Part shown: positions 19,882 to 29,215 of the stretch, piece by piece | How the letters are laid out: every line of letters starts with the position of its first letter | Position numbering within the stretch: the stretch's first letter is position 1 | Assembly: GCA_027575765.1 (NCBI GenBank) | Contig: JANBPT010000593.1 | Span: 1 to 29,215, forward strand | Reading direction: 5' to 3' | Origin: Tieghemiomyces parasiticus | Lineage: Eukaryota > Kickxellomycota > Dimargaritomycetes > Dimargaritales > Dimargaritaceae | Length of the DNA stretch: 29,215 nt | Notes under the pieces: generated by a model | What the model was told of the DNA's origin: nothing | The model's database searches: none | What the model saw: the letters and a program-made list of their open reading frames with translations, nothing else | Program-made: the position numbers and the translations under genes

Positions 19882-22499
19882 GGTGACTAGGTTGTAGCAG
19901 AGAAGAGTCGGAGTTAGGGTGATGAGAGGAAAAACATAAGAAAAAGTCAAAGAAAAGGAAAGGCGATGCGATTACAGCGTAAGGTGGCGGCAGGCAACTG
20001 TTTATTATACTTGAAGGATAGTACTGAAGGAGGCCGTCCGGGTTCGCCGCCGTTCTGCTTGCCCATGGTTGTTAGCAGGGAGCTTCTCATCTTCCAACAC
20101 GAGTTAAAATTGGCCCTCCAATCTATGGACGAGTCACACTGGCGAGTTGCCTGCAAGTATGCAAAGTACACGGGGCTGGATGACGATGCAGTACCACATA
20201 TTCTTAAACAATCAGTATGATCCCCTCACCTTCATAAGCAGTATACGGCAGGACAGTGTCCATAAAGCAATAGGGACCACGCTCACCGATGCAGCCCATT
20301 GAGACTCGCTACAGACGGACAGTCAGAGTCAGGGGCGGAATGGGATAGTGTCAGCGTGGACAATTGAGTGTCCAGTTCGATATTGACTCGGCTAGGAGAC
20401 CTTATCTATACCATTAAGTCTTAATGCTGCGCAGTACAAAATGCCCGCTGCCATTCAGGCCTGCACAAAAAGTTCCTTACCCGATCTGCAGCCGGGAAAG
20501 CTATGTACTAGGGTCCAGTTCGACGAAGGCAACATTCAATACTCTCTTACTTTTTCATTTCAGTGCGGTGGGGCCCTCTCCGTCTGGCGACGAGCATATA
20601 ATAAGAGGCAGCAGGAACAGAACAACCCTTTCACAATAAAAAAAATTGCGGCACCGACTATTCCCAAGTGGTCACCCACCTTAGTACTAAATCGGCTGAA
20701 CGATGCTTAACTTCGCAGATCTAACGGGATACGGTGCTTACAACGTCAAATGGCCGCAACTGACAAACATTGAAGCGAAAAATAATTTATGTTGAACAAA
20801 AACTAAATAACGTACACTGATTGGTCAGTACCTTTCGCTTATCATACATGGCATTGACACCTTGGCGAGCCGCAAGAGCATGGTAGTCCAAGTGTGATAA
20901 TCCCAAAGCTGAGGGTTGAGAATACGGTATACAAGATTACTATATAAAGTTCATTCTGAAGTTCTTATGTGGCTATTGGCTGATAACAATTCTTTTACAC
21001 TTATAGTGCCCATTCATGGTGACTAGAACCCACTGGACAAGTATACAGACGGGGTGGATTTATGGAGATGGAGAAGTAAAGGACCACTCGTAGATGGTGA
21101 GTGCTATGTACTGTCAAAGAATACAAGGAAGTAGATAACAAAACGGAGACCGAGTTTAGCAAGCTGGATTCAGTGGCTCATGTATAAAAGTTGGGCTGTG
21201 AGGGACCATAGGTTCGGAAGTGGTTCAGGGCAGCCGAAAGTTTGGTAGGCTCGTGGGTTCGTAGTATGAGTTCAAGAGGAGGTGCATGGAAGGATCCAGA
21301 AAGTTGGGCGTCTGGTTGCAGGGTGGCAGGCCAGCGTTGGAGATACTTTGGATGGTTTAGGCGTGCATTATCATTAGTGTGGTGTTTGAGTACGACAATT
21401 ATTATATGCTTTATTGGGATAGCCTAATAACAAGTCATTCCACGACAGTCCTGGTAGCCTCATAACTTGTAGAGGTATTAGTTTTCGTTTAACCTCACCT
21501 GCTCCTTCTAATGGGGCAATTACTTTAGACCCAGCCATGGCTACGTGTCTTTGGATAGCTTTGGCGAGCTTACATGGCCCCTCTGTGGGCATAACACAGC
21601 TAGGACTCGTACAGAAGTTCTACCAACATTTGCCAACGTGTCTCTGCACCATGCCAATAATGGATATCACGCCACCAGTGTGTAGTATTTGCGGCGTGTG
21701 TCATGTGAAGTTGCGTTTCGATGGAGGTAAGTTTTGTGTTTAACGAGCCGAGCCGTTTGTGTGTGCGTTTGCATTGATGAACATACAGCAAAGTGAGAAA
21801 TATTAGCAGAATGGCCAAAGGTCGAGCCTATTAGTACGTGGTCCCACAGCAGGCAGCGGTTGTTCATTACATTTCTTAGATGAGACTCCTCTGCCCAACC
21901 ATCAAGGGCATTGACCTAGGCCGGTATGGCAAGTAGCGTCTACCGGACACTATTGGTGCAGCTCGAGGACTTGGTGTCCGCGACATCAACAGCTACAGGC
22001 GCAACGTAGGATCCACCAGTTCGAGCGCAAAATGCGATGACGCATACTGGCTGGCCACGGCCCGCGCAAACAACGCGTCACCCAAGATGCACAGTTGGCG
22101 AGTGAGTAGCCCAAAATTCCTATCTCAACAGGCGCAAAAAACATAAATCTACTGCTATGCGAACACTTCAGCAACATAAAGTAGATACCAATCCCTGACC
22201 AAGTCTGCCAATCAGCCCACGGGCCAGGCGAGCCTACGCCCCCCTATAGTAGTGAGTACTCGCTGTCGGATATCACGGCACCGTCAGCGTCGACAGATTG
22301 TGGTCGGGTCAGACTGGGTTAACGATGGGCGCTTGGGAGCAGTCCTCCGTTGGCCTAGGGTAATGGATGGCTGTACATTAAAGCGCAGCACAAGTCCGGG
22401 GCCTGGGTCCAGCGCGGCTAGGTTTGTTCTGGAGCGAAGGGTGGAGTGCTAGCTGCTACCATGAAGCGTCAATTACTGCCACGCCCTACAGATTAGTGA
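19882..22499. other. Divergent spacer between the GS-like and GlnRS genes
   Basis: About 2.6 kb. The 80 bases next to the GS ATG are pyrimidine-rich on the minus strand. From 20700 to 21200 the DNA is relatively A/T-rich. Open frames at 19966-20220 and 20441-20710 begin with ATG and are 84 and 89 codons, but neither has the codon bias of the genes nor a recognised domain. An open stretch at 21537-21730 ends at a GTAAGT. No tRNA or transposon was recognised. Confidence 0.45.
20002..20009 (-). promoter_or_regulatory. TATA-like box of the GS-like gene
   Basis: Minus-strand TATAATAA about 120 bases before the ATG, followed by a C/T-rich leader. This places transcription start near 19975. Confidence 0.4.
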
Positions 22500-22749
22500 G
22501 CTGTCTCGCTATCTTCCTTTAAGCCCTTCCGCGCCCGTCTCATATTGTCCCCACCTTCCTGCTCTCTGCGATCTGTACGACTAGTCTTTCCATCATCAGC
22601 CATACCCAGTTTTTCTTTCGGACCTGACATTTCACGTAACCCCAGCGTTCCGTCCGCGCTACCCATCGTCTCTCGTTCATATCTATTTCTTACCCGTTTC
22701 TCATCCGAACCACACTTTCTCTCTCTCACCCCCTCACGGTAACCTAACC
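22500..22749 (+). promoter_or_regulatory. Pyrimidine-rich leader of GlnRS
   Basis: From about 22500 to the ATG, the + strand is almost purely pyrimidine-rich with scattered purines, and it ends in AACCTAACC before ATGG. No clear TATA box is seen; an ATTAAAG at about 22377-22383 is a weak candidate. Confidence 0.45.
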
Positions 22750-25233
22750 ATGGACGATCTAGTGCCCCTCTTTACCCGTATCGGGCTGTCGGAGCAGAAA
22801 GCCAAGGAGACAGCCAAGAACAAGAAGTTGGCCCCAACCCTGGCCGCGGCCATCGAGGCCGCCGGCTTCGCCAGTGGGGAAGTGCCCGAGACCATCGGCA
22901 AGATGCTGTATCGTCTGGCCTCCACGATCACCCCACCGGCCCTACCTCACCTGGACCATCTGGCTCAGGCTGTGGGTGACGGTCGCCTCACCACCAATGA
23001 GCAGGTCGACGCGGCGATCAAGTTCAGCGCGACCCAGGATCCTACAGTTGACACGGCCGCCTTCGAGCGGGCTTGCGGCATCGGCGTGACTGTCAGCGAC
23101 GACGAAGTGAATCAAGCCGTGGCTGAATACCTCCAGACTCACCACGACCGGCTGGTCAAGGACCGGTATCGGGCCCTGGGTGCCCTACTGGGTGGACTCA
23201 AGAAGGTCGAGGCCCTGCGCTGGGCTACCCCGGCCAAGGTTAAGGCTGCCTTTGACGACCAGGTGCTGAACATCCTCGGCCCCAAGGATGAGCGCGACGA
23301 AATTGTGAAGACCAAGGGTGGGAAAGGCAAAGATAAGGCACCCAAGGCGGTCCCGGCCCAGGCCAAGGCCGACGGAGCGGCCACCCCTGCAGCTGACGGC
23401 CCCCGCCGCGACCCTGACGCCATCTTTTTCGAAGGGGAGCTTTCCCGCCTTCACCGTCCCGGCGGCAACCCGCAGATCGACCCAGCCCTGATGGAGGCGC
23501 ACCTTAAGGCCACGGGCGGTCAGGTAGTGACCCGGTTCCCGCCGGAACCCAACGGTTTCCTACACATTGGCCATGCCAAGGCCATCAACGTCAACTTTGG
23601 GTATGCTAAAGCCCATGGTGGCGTGTGCTACCTGCGGTACGACGACACCAACCCCGAGGCTGAGGAGGAGCGCTACTTCACATCGATCCTGGAGGCCGTC
23701 AAGTGGCTCGGATTCACGCCCTATACCGTCACGTACTCGTCAGACAACTTCCAGCGCCTATACGAACTTGCCGTGGAGCTCATTCGGCGCGATAAGGCCT
23801 ACGTGTGTCACTGTACGGGCGAGGAGATCAAGGCCCACCGAGGCGGCGACGCCAAGGGGCCCCGTTCCGACTGCGTCCACCGCGCCCGCCCGGTTGCCGA
23901 GTCATTGGCTGAGTTCCAGAAGATGAAGGACGGTCGATACGGCGAGGGCGAGGCTGTGCTGCGTATGAAGATGAACATGCAGGATGGTAATCCTCAATTC
24001 TGGGACCTGGTAGCCTACCGGGTGCTCAACACACCGCACCACCGGACGGGGTCCACCTGGTGCATCTACCCGACGTACGACTACACACACTGTCTGTGCG
24101 ACTCCTTCGAGAACATTACCCACTCGCTATGCACCACCGAGTTCCGCCAGTCCCGCGAGTCCTACTACTGGCTGTGCGACGCCCTGGGTGTGTACAAGCC
24201 CGTTCAGTGGGAGTACGGCCGCCTCAACGTGACCAACACCGTGCTGTCCAAGCGCAAGCTGCTGCAGTTGGTCAATGCCGGTCTAGTGTCTGGGTGGGAT
24301 GACCCACGCCTCTACACCCTTCCGGCGCTCCGCCGCCGTGGCATCCCGCCGCAGGCCATCAACAACTTTGTGCGGGAGGTCGGTATCACCACCTCCAACA
24401 CCACCATCGAGGTGGAACGCCTTGACAACCAGACACGCGCGTACCTTGACGAACACGCCCCGCGCCTCATGGCCGTTGTCAAGCCCCTACGCATCACGCT
24501 CACGAACCTGCCCGAGGATTTCAGCGAGAGCCTAACCGTGCCATTTAAACCTCGTACCCCGGCCATGGGCGAGCACACCGTCCCGTTCACCCGCGAGCTT
24601 TACATTGACGCCAGCGACTTCCGCCTGGAAGATTCCCCCGACTACTTCCGCCTGGCTCGCGGCAAGTCCGTGGGTCTTCTGCATGTGCCCCACCCGATCA
24701 CCTGCGAGGACGTGGAGCTGGACGCAGCCGGCGAGCCCGTGCATCTACTCTGCCGCTACGAAAACGGCCCTGACGTACCCAAGCCCAAGGCCTACGTGCA
24801 GTGGGTGGCCCACAATCCCGCACACGGGTCCCCGGTACCCATCCAGGAACTGCGCGTGTACGATCGACTGTTCCGTCACAACAACCCGCTTGACAAGTCG
24901 GAAGTGCCCGAAGGCTGGCTGAGCGACGTGGACGTGGACAGTCTCCATCGCCTCACGGGTGCGCTGGTTGAGGTGGGGGTGTGGGACGCCGTGCGCCGAT
25001 GGACCGCCGCCATGGCCGACCCGGTCGTCGAACGCGCCCATGTCGAGAACCTGCGGTTCCAGTTCGTGCGCATTGGCTACTTTGCCGTTGACAAGGATAG
25101 TGTTCTGCCGCCCTCCGAGACCGTGGCTAGCGGGGATTCCGCTGCCTGCACCGCAGCCGGCCAGTTGGTTTTCAACCGTATTGTCACCCTTCGTGAGAGT
25201 AACAAGAAGGAAAGCGGGACGACCCAGGCCTAA
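22750..25233 (+). CDS. Cytosolic glutaminyl-tRNA synthetase
   Basis: Class I synthetase that charges tRNA-Gln with glutamine. The gene is uninterrupted, 827 residues, starting at an ATG in ACCATGG context after a pyrimidine-rich leader. Residues 1-180 form the eukaryote-type N-terminal helical extension (YqeY-like, GlnRS R1/R2). A Lys/Ala-rich linker (about 187-215) follows. The catalytic Rossmann core has PPEPNG (264-269) with HIGH at 272-275, YDDTNPE (297-303), the TYDYTHCLCD block (442-451) and the KMSKS-equivalent VLSKR (498-502). The beta-barrel anticodon-binding domains begin near 575 and run to about 810. Length and order match yeast and other fungal GlnRS (about 800). No mitochondrial presequence is seen. 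Nothing is missing. The 3' side has T/A-rich DNA without a perfect AATAAA. Confidence 0.97.
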   Translation: MDDLVPLFTRIGLSEQKAKETAKNKKLAPTLAAAIEAAGFASGEVPETIGKMLYRLASTITPPALPHLDHLAQAVGDGRLTTNEQVDAAIKFSATQDPTVDTAAFERACGIGVTVSDDEVNQAVAEYLQTHHDRLVKDRYRALGALLGGLKKVEALRWATPAKVKAAFDDQVLNILGPKDERDEIVKTKGGKGKDKAPKAVPAQAKADGAATPAADGPRRDPDAIFFEGELSRLHRPGGNPQIDPALMEAHLKATGGQVVTRFPPEPNGFLHIGHAKAINVNFGYAKAHGGVCYLRYDDTNPEAEEERYFTSILEAVKWLGFTPYTVTYSSDNFQRLYELAVELIRRDKAYVCHCTGEEIKAHRGGDAKGPRSDCVHRARPVAESLAEFQKMKDGRYGEGEAVLRMKMNMQDGNPQFWDLVAYRVLNTPHHRTGSTWCIYPTYDYTHCLCDSFENITHSLCTTEFRQSRESYYWLCDALGVYKPVQWEYGRLNVTNTVLSKRKLLQLVNAGLVSGWDDPRLYTLPALRRRGIPPQAINNFVREVGITTSNTTIEVERLDNQTRAYLDEHAPRLMAVVKPLRITLTNLPEDFSESLTVPFKPRTPAMGEHTVPFTRELYIDASDFRLEDSPDYFRLARGKSVGLLHVPHPITCEDVELDAAGEPVHLLCRYENGPDVPKPKAYVQWVAHNPAHGSPVPIQELRVYDRLFRHNNPLDKSEVPEGWLSDVDVDSLHRLTGALVEVGVWDAVRRWTAAMADPVVERAHVENLRFQFVRIGYFAVDKDSVLPPSETVASGDSAACTAAGQLVFNRIVTLRESNKKESGTTQA

Positions 25234-26155
25234 ATATATATGTATCAGGAAAGTGAGTGAGAGTGAGAGAGGAAAGACACCATAGGTGCTTCACTAAGCG
25301 CTCCCGCTGGGCATCATACGACCATTCACCATTTCATATATACCACTTCTGAATTTCGATTCATTTATTTTTTTCACTAAGGTTTCGAATACAATGCATT
25401 TTATGTGGATTATGAGAGGTCGGCATGGTGGGAGATGGGTCTCTTTGAACTATTGGTTCAGACCCCTCCACCAGTTACACCATTCACTTTTTTATTAAAA
25501 AAATAATAATTTGTACTACAGCAATAAGAACTGAAGCCAGTGATTTTGTCTCCATATCTCGTGGCTTTGGATCGTCCATCTTTTTGTCGGTCGAGCAACT
25601 GCGGGAAGCGGGACCCTCGCATCTGCCCCTCCCCGAGATGTCTCCCGAGCCAACTTCGCAATGAATAACGTCCCGGATTATTCACTCTAATATGAAAGGC
25701 TGAGGGATAGTATGATTTATGAGCGACTGGAAAACAAAAACAACAAGGTACCGAGAAACTCACGGAATTCCAGCTTCCAACGAGTGCCTACAAGCGGTAC
25801 CTAGTTTGCTATTGATAAGTAAGTAGAGAAAGAGGGGCTTGGAAGTGACTACAAGTCCGAGGGGGATTAACTTTAACAATGTACAAGAAGAATGGTTCAG
25901 AGGACAGGGGGTGGGAAGCGAGATTTAACGATGGCTGCGTATCAAGTGTGACCTCTACTGCCTACTGCCGTCAAATGTAGGAGCTTAGTCGCCCGAGCTG
26001 CTACCTGCCAGGTTGGGTAGCACCGTCCCCGCTGGGCAAGCGTCTAACCTAGGGACCCGCTTATCTGGGTTGGTGACATGGTCATCGTAAACAGCGATTA
26101 GGTTGGCCTCGGAGACGCAGTGGCTTCTTGCGGCGCTTCACTTGACCATGATACC
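25234..26155. other. Convergent 3' region, GlnRS and LPMO
   Basis: About 920 bases between convergent genes, A/T-rich around 25340-25510. A minus-strand AATAAA lies in the A/T-rich part near 25490, but it is some 660 bases from the LPMO stop. A 101-codon open frame on the minus strand (25458-25763) has no recognised features. The second copy of the 18-base repeat is here. Confidence 0.5.
25598..25615 (+). repeat. 18-base direct repeat, copy 2
   Basis: Exact match, same orientation, to 16015-16032. The flanking bases differ. Confidence 0.7.
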
Positions 26156-27010
26156 CTAGTTCGGCAGCGGCTTGGGCAGAGTTTTCTCTGAAACGTAGAC
26201 GACCTGGGAAGCGGAAATCTTATCTCCCTTCTTGGCCTGAATTATCACCGGGAAGATACCTCCCTCCCCACCTGTAACCTTGCCATCCGCCGTAACCGTG
26301 ATCTTGGGCTGGTTGATGTAGAGGTCGCTCCAGTCGTTTGCGTCGCCGGCCATGTCGGGTAGGACGTAGCCGTACTTCTTGCCGCTGACCGTGAAGACGA
26401 AGTTGAAGAGGGAGAGCGGGGGTGCCGTGAAGGAGGCGGGGCTGTTGGCATTCACAATGTCGAGCATCATGCAGTTCCAGAAGAGCTCGCGGTAGTCAGA
26501 CCGACTGTTCCAGGTCCACGACACAATGGCATTCTTCTTGGCCGGCAGGTTAGCGGGCACCTTGACCTTGATGTTGAAGAGCTTCTTCCCGTTCTCATTG
26601 GTCGTTGCCTCGCTCTCCGAGAGGCAGTCCTTGAAGGTCTGGTCGAACACGGCGAAGGTCTTGCCGCCATTATAGCTCACGGACCACTGGCAGTTGCCGA
26701 ACTTGTGGACGCCGTGGTTGGACATAAGCACGGTCTCGGTAGTACCGGCAGTCCACGCTCCGGCGTTCTTCGTAGGAATGGAGTTGCGACAGACCCCGCC
26801 GTTTAGATTCACAATACCGGCACGTTCGTCGTAGGTCAACGCCTCGCCGGTTGGCGCGGCCAAATCGTTATCTTGCTTGCCAAAGCCTTTGCACTTTGCG
26901 TAGTCAGAATTGGGCACGCAGGGGAAGGCGACGCTGACATGGGAATGGACAACGGTGGCCAGGCAGAGCACGGCCAGCGAGAGGAAGGTGGCCTTGGTGG
27001 AGGTATACAT
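26156..27010 (-). CDS. Secreted lytic polysaccharide monooxygenase, AA11-like
   Basis: A 284-residue secreted protein. The ATG at 27010 is chosen over a TTG six codons upstream because it opens a signal peptide (1-23) ending VVHS. Cleavage leaves His24 as the mature N-terminus, as copper-binding LPMOs require. The second histidine-brace residue is His102, five residues before Cys107 in HKFGNCQWS, the same spacing as HGGGSCQVS in AA11 chitin-active enzymes. WTWNSRSDYRELFWNC (165-180) matches the AA11 WTWFNR..NRE block, with Phe177 where AA11 has the axial Tyr. LPMOs oxidatively cleave chitin or cellulose outside the cell using copper and peroxide or oxygen. Residues about 196-284 form a region I cannot assign, not an evident chitin-binding module. 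Cys31, Cys40, Cys74, Cys107, Cys129 and Cys180 may pair. The AA family and substrate are inferred. Confidence 0.8.
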   Translation of the reverse strand: MYTSTKATFLSLAVLCLATVVHSHVSVAFPCVPNSDYAKCKGFGKQDNDLAAPTGEALTYDERAGIVNLNGGVCRNSIPTKNAGAWTAGTTETVLMSNHGVHKFGNCQWSVSYNGGKTFAVFDQTFKDCLSESEATTNENGKKLFNIKVKVPANLPAKKNAIVSWTWNSRSDYRELFWNCMMLDIVNANSPASFTAPPLSLFNFVFTVSGKKYGYVLPDMAGDANDWSDLYINQPKITVTADGKVTGGEGGIFPVIIQAKKGDKISASQVVYVSEKTLPKPLPN

Positions 27011-27300
27011 GGCTGAAGAAGTCACCAAGGGGGGATGAGGGATGTGGTGGTACGGGTTGATGACGGTCTACTGGTGTAAGGAATCAAAGGTGTAGGGATT
27101 AAGGCCACGATAAGTTTGAATTAAAAGAGCTGCAGATATTGCAGGGTCAGGGCCCGTGGGATACTAGCGTCCAAAGGGTGCACGCGAGGGGAGTGACGTC
27201 AAAAGGCAGGTAGGAGGGACAGTAATGGCCGGTTCAGGTCAGGATGAATAGGTTGATAAATATAAACGGCGGGGACGAATGACACAGCTTTTATAAGCTT
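27011..27300 (-). promoter_or_regulatory. Promoter and leader of the LPMO gene
   Basis: On the minus strand, TATAAAAG at 27288-27295 sits in a short palindrome (AGCTTTTATAAGCTT, 27286-27300), about 280 bases before the ATG. A leader with CCCCCCTTG-type pyrimidine runs follows. A second T/A motif lies near 27256-27265. The box used is not decided by sequence alone. Confidence 0.45.
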
Positions 27301-29169
27301 GGGGGACATCCCTTTCAATGGCTGGCTTACACCTTACCCTGCCTACCCTGGCATAGGCGGCCAAGAAGCCGATTTACGAAGGCTTTGGGTTGTTGGCGCT
27401 CCACTAAACAGAGAACACAATAAGGAGAAAAAGATAGTCACAGACTTGACCGCCGTGCAAAATCGAAATTGACTACTCCTGCACCCTGCTCCCGCCTGGC
27501 ATTCTCGCCGACGACCCTTGTTTAACCTATAGGATAGTCAGAGCTCGGTGTTGGCTCATTAAAGAAAAAACAAAGAAATTGGCTATCTTCAGCACTTGGC
27601 GAGGTAGGAGAGAGCAAGGTAATGAGTGTAGCATATGATACGTATATTTAGCCGTTGGGCGTCTGCCCTCCGCCATTCGAAACCAAACCACGGCCTATCG
27701 GACCACTTATTCAAACGATACCCTGCGCTGCTTCTTTACCCTGGTCGCAAATGATCATTTCTGGTTTCGAACTCATTATGTTCCAACCTTGTTAAACGTT
27801 TTCTCCCCACGCCAGCTACGTTTCCTCCCCGCTTCCCCTTCACCCTGGTCGAATTCCGGTGGAGAGTCGTTTTAAAGGTAGATCTAGTATGATCGGTTAT
27901 TGTGAAATCAGTGCTGGTACATCCTTACTTTTTCTACCTCTTTTCGACGACACCTATTTAACGGGCCGTCTCAGTGGGCTCTAAGTAACTAGGGTAGCTT
28001 AACTCACTCGACTGGGATAACGAAGGGATAATCGAAGTGCGGAGTGCTCTCCGCTTGATAAAGGGAAAATGGGCGATAAACGGGCAGTAGGCAAGTAGTA
28101 TAGAAATATGGGAATGATTTAATTGGTCAAACCCCTCAATTCAAATGCTTTTGAGCTTGTATTCGATAATAGGGCAATATGTGCTGATGTCCCCCCTCCT
28201 TCACCTTAACTCACTGGTTGTAGGCGGAAAGCAAAGCTCAAGGTGCGGTCAGCAACGTGCTTATTCACCAACGGTGAAAGAATTCTCCTCCGGACGGCAG
28301 TAATCAGTGTATTAGTCCAGCCCTTGGCAGTAGCTCACAACCCCTGTCCTACATCGGCCATCCTTGACAAGGGTTGTCTGCTTCGCCATGAGGAGGAGAA
28401 AGGTGCTATTTCAAAGCTAAGCCGCTAGCCGATCGATCTGATATACAGGGACTTTCCCTTGAACCCTTCACTACCTACCTGGCCTTAACATCTATGATCT
28501 ACCATCGCAACCTAGAGTCGTTGCTGGAGTTGAGTGACCGGCAGCCAAACGGGCCTGGGCGATACATGAGGATTGCTAACCTTACACCACCTTATCAAGC
28601 GTATCATCAAATCTTAACGACGTACGCATATCACCCTCAACGACGTGGCCAGGCATCCACGGGGCAGTCTGAAATCTCCGGCTAGCCCCCCCCACCCTCT
28701 GTCTAGATCCCCCGAAAGGCATCTCTACCCGCCAAACCAACGTGTCGACCACAAGTGCAGGCCGTGGGTACTCTTCTACGCCCATTTGAAGCGTTGCAGT
28801 GAAGAGTTGGGGTTCCATAGGACAACCCTGTGTTCATTAATGTTCGGAGTGAAATTGCCCGCATGCGCTCGTCATGTACGCTTGTTTATGCAATCTCCGC
28901 CCTTGCCAATCTTCTGAAGTGACCCGCAATTTCGATGGAGGTTGAAGCCTATTCATCCCATTGTAGGGTAAGCCCTAGTTTCATTACATATATATATTTT
29001 ACTCAGGGCCCAACAGGCACTAATCCATCCTCACAGCTACTCAAAGTGCCCTCGGTCAACCAAACTTGAACGGAGGGGTTCCACGACACAATTAATGGAA
29101 ACTGGAGAGGCGGTGGCATGGCTGCCCACATGAAGGGTGCGGTAACCAAACGATAGGCTCTATAAGGCT
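27301..29169. other. Intergenic region, no supported gene
   Basis: About 1.9 kb between the LPMO promoter and the 3' end of the isocitrate lyase gene. It holds a C8 run at 28686-28693 and a short AT repeat. Open frames of 61-90 codons (28243-28428, 28494-28685, 28645-28917 on the + strand) lack coding bias and family features. Confidence 0.5.
28988..28997. repeat. (AT)5 microsatellite
   Basis: Five AT units followed by T4, about 175 bases past the stop of the isocitrate lyase gene, where an A/T-rich 3'-end signal could lie. Confidence 0.8.
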
Positions 29170-29215
29170 TTAGAACTGGGCCTCGGTCACGCCCTTGCCC
29201 ATGGCGGCGGTAGAA
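29170..29215 (-). CDS. Isocitrate lyase, C-terminal end only (partial)
   Basis: The last 15 codons of a minus-strand gene cut by the window edge. The residues before the TAA read STAAMGKGVTEAQF. Fungal isocitrate lyases (yeast Icl1 and relatives) end in a very similar block, SSTAAMG.GVTEDQFK. All complete codons but TCT and the stop end in G or C, as in the other genes here. Isocitrate lyase splits isocitrate into glyoxylate and succinate in the glyoxylate cycle, used for growth on acetate or fatty acids. The terminus ends in -AQF, so no SKL-type peroxisomal signal is present. The match is short but distinctive; the rest of the gene lies outside the window. Confidence 0.8.
   Translation of the reverse strand, partial: STAAMGKGVTEAQF

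Noticed and set aside
19966..20220. + strand ATG frame of 84 codons next to the GS-like start
   Set aside because: It overlaps the likely TATA box and leader of the GS-like gene, and codon use is unlike the real genes; the peptide is plausible-looking but unsupported.
21374..21818. Possible retroelement remnant on the minus strand
   Set aside because: A WWRDIHYW-like peptide hinted at an integrase zinc-binding region, but the His/Cys spacing does not fit and no neighbouring pol motifs or terminal repeats were seen.
22015..22040. GTTCGA words resembling a tRNA B-box (also near 875 and 27765)
   Set aside because: The flanking bases do not form a 5-bp T-stem, and no A-box or acceptor stem fits at the right distance.

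Overview
This looks like nuclear DNA of a filamentous fungus. The evidence is short GT-AG introns (137 to 241 bases, donors GTAAGT or GTAAGC, acceptors CAG), coding regions rich in G/C third positions set in more balanced non-coding DNA, TATA boxes, AATAAA signals 160 to 175 bases past several stops, and the gene families themselves: a CSC1/DUF221 channel, a secreted LPMO, eukaryotic-type GlnRS, UMP1 and isocitrate lyase. The lineage cannot be fixed by reading. An early-diverging fungus is possible but that is a guess.

Layout, left to right. 1-4029 holds no gene I can support. 4775-5866 (+) is a secreted CAP-domain protein with a mucin-like tail, preceded by a pyrimidine-rich leader. 6957-7587 (-) is the proteasome maturation factor UMP1/POMP, whose first coding exon seems to be only the ATG. 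8461-10102 (+) is a four-exon DHRS12-like short-chain dehydrogenase. 10524-15116 (-) is a 1530-residue CSC1/OSCA/TMEM63-type channel with a very long C-terminal tail; its upstream DNA is pyrimidine-rich on the coding strand for about 1.3 kb. 18147-19881 (-) is a two-exon glutamine-synthetase-I-like enzyme. 22750-25233 (+) is cytosolic glutaminyl-tRNA synthetase. 26156-27010 (-) is a secreted lytic polysaccharide monooxygenase of AA11-like type. 29170-29215 (-) is the last 15 codons of isocitrate lyase, cut by the window edge.

The genes read as independent units, each with its own promoter-like leader and intergenic space, not as an operon or obvious cluster. They cover secretion and wall chemistry (CAP, LPMO), proteasome assembly (UMP1), membrane mechanics or osmosensing (CSC1), glutamine-related metabolism and translation (GS-like, GlnRS), and the glyoxylate cycle (ICL). 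I found no CRISPR array, no recognisable tRNA or rRNA gene, no intact transposon, and no convincing new multi-gene system. The most useful second looks are the ATG-only exon of UMP1, the LPMO with an apparent axial Phe and an unassigned C-terminal region, the large CSC1 tail, and the Gln-to-Val change in the GS-like enzyme.
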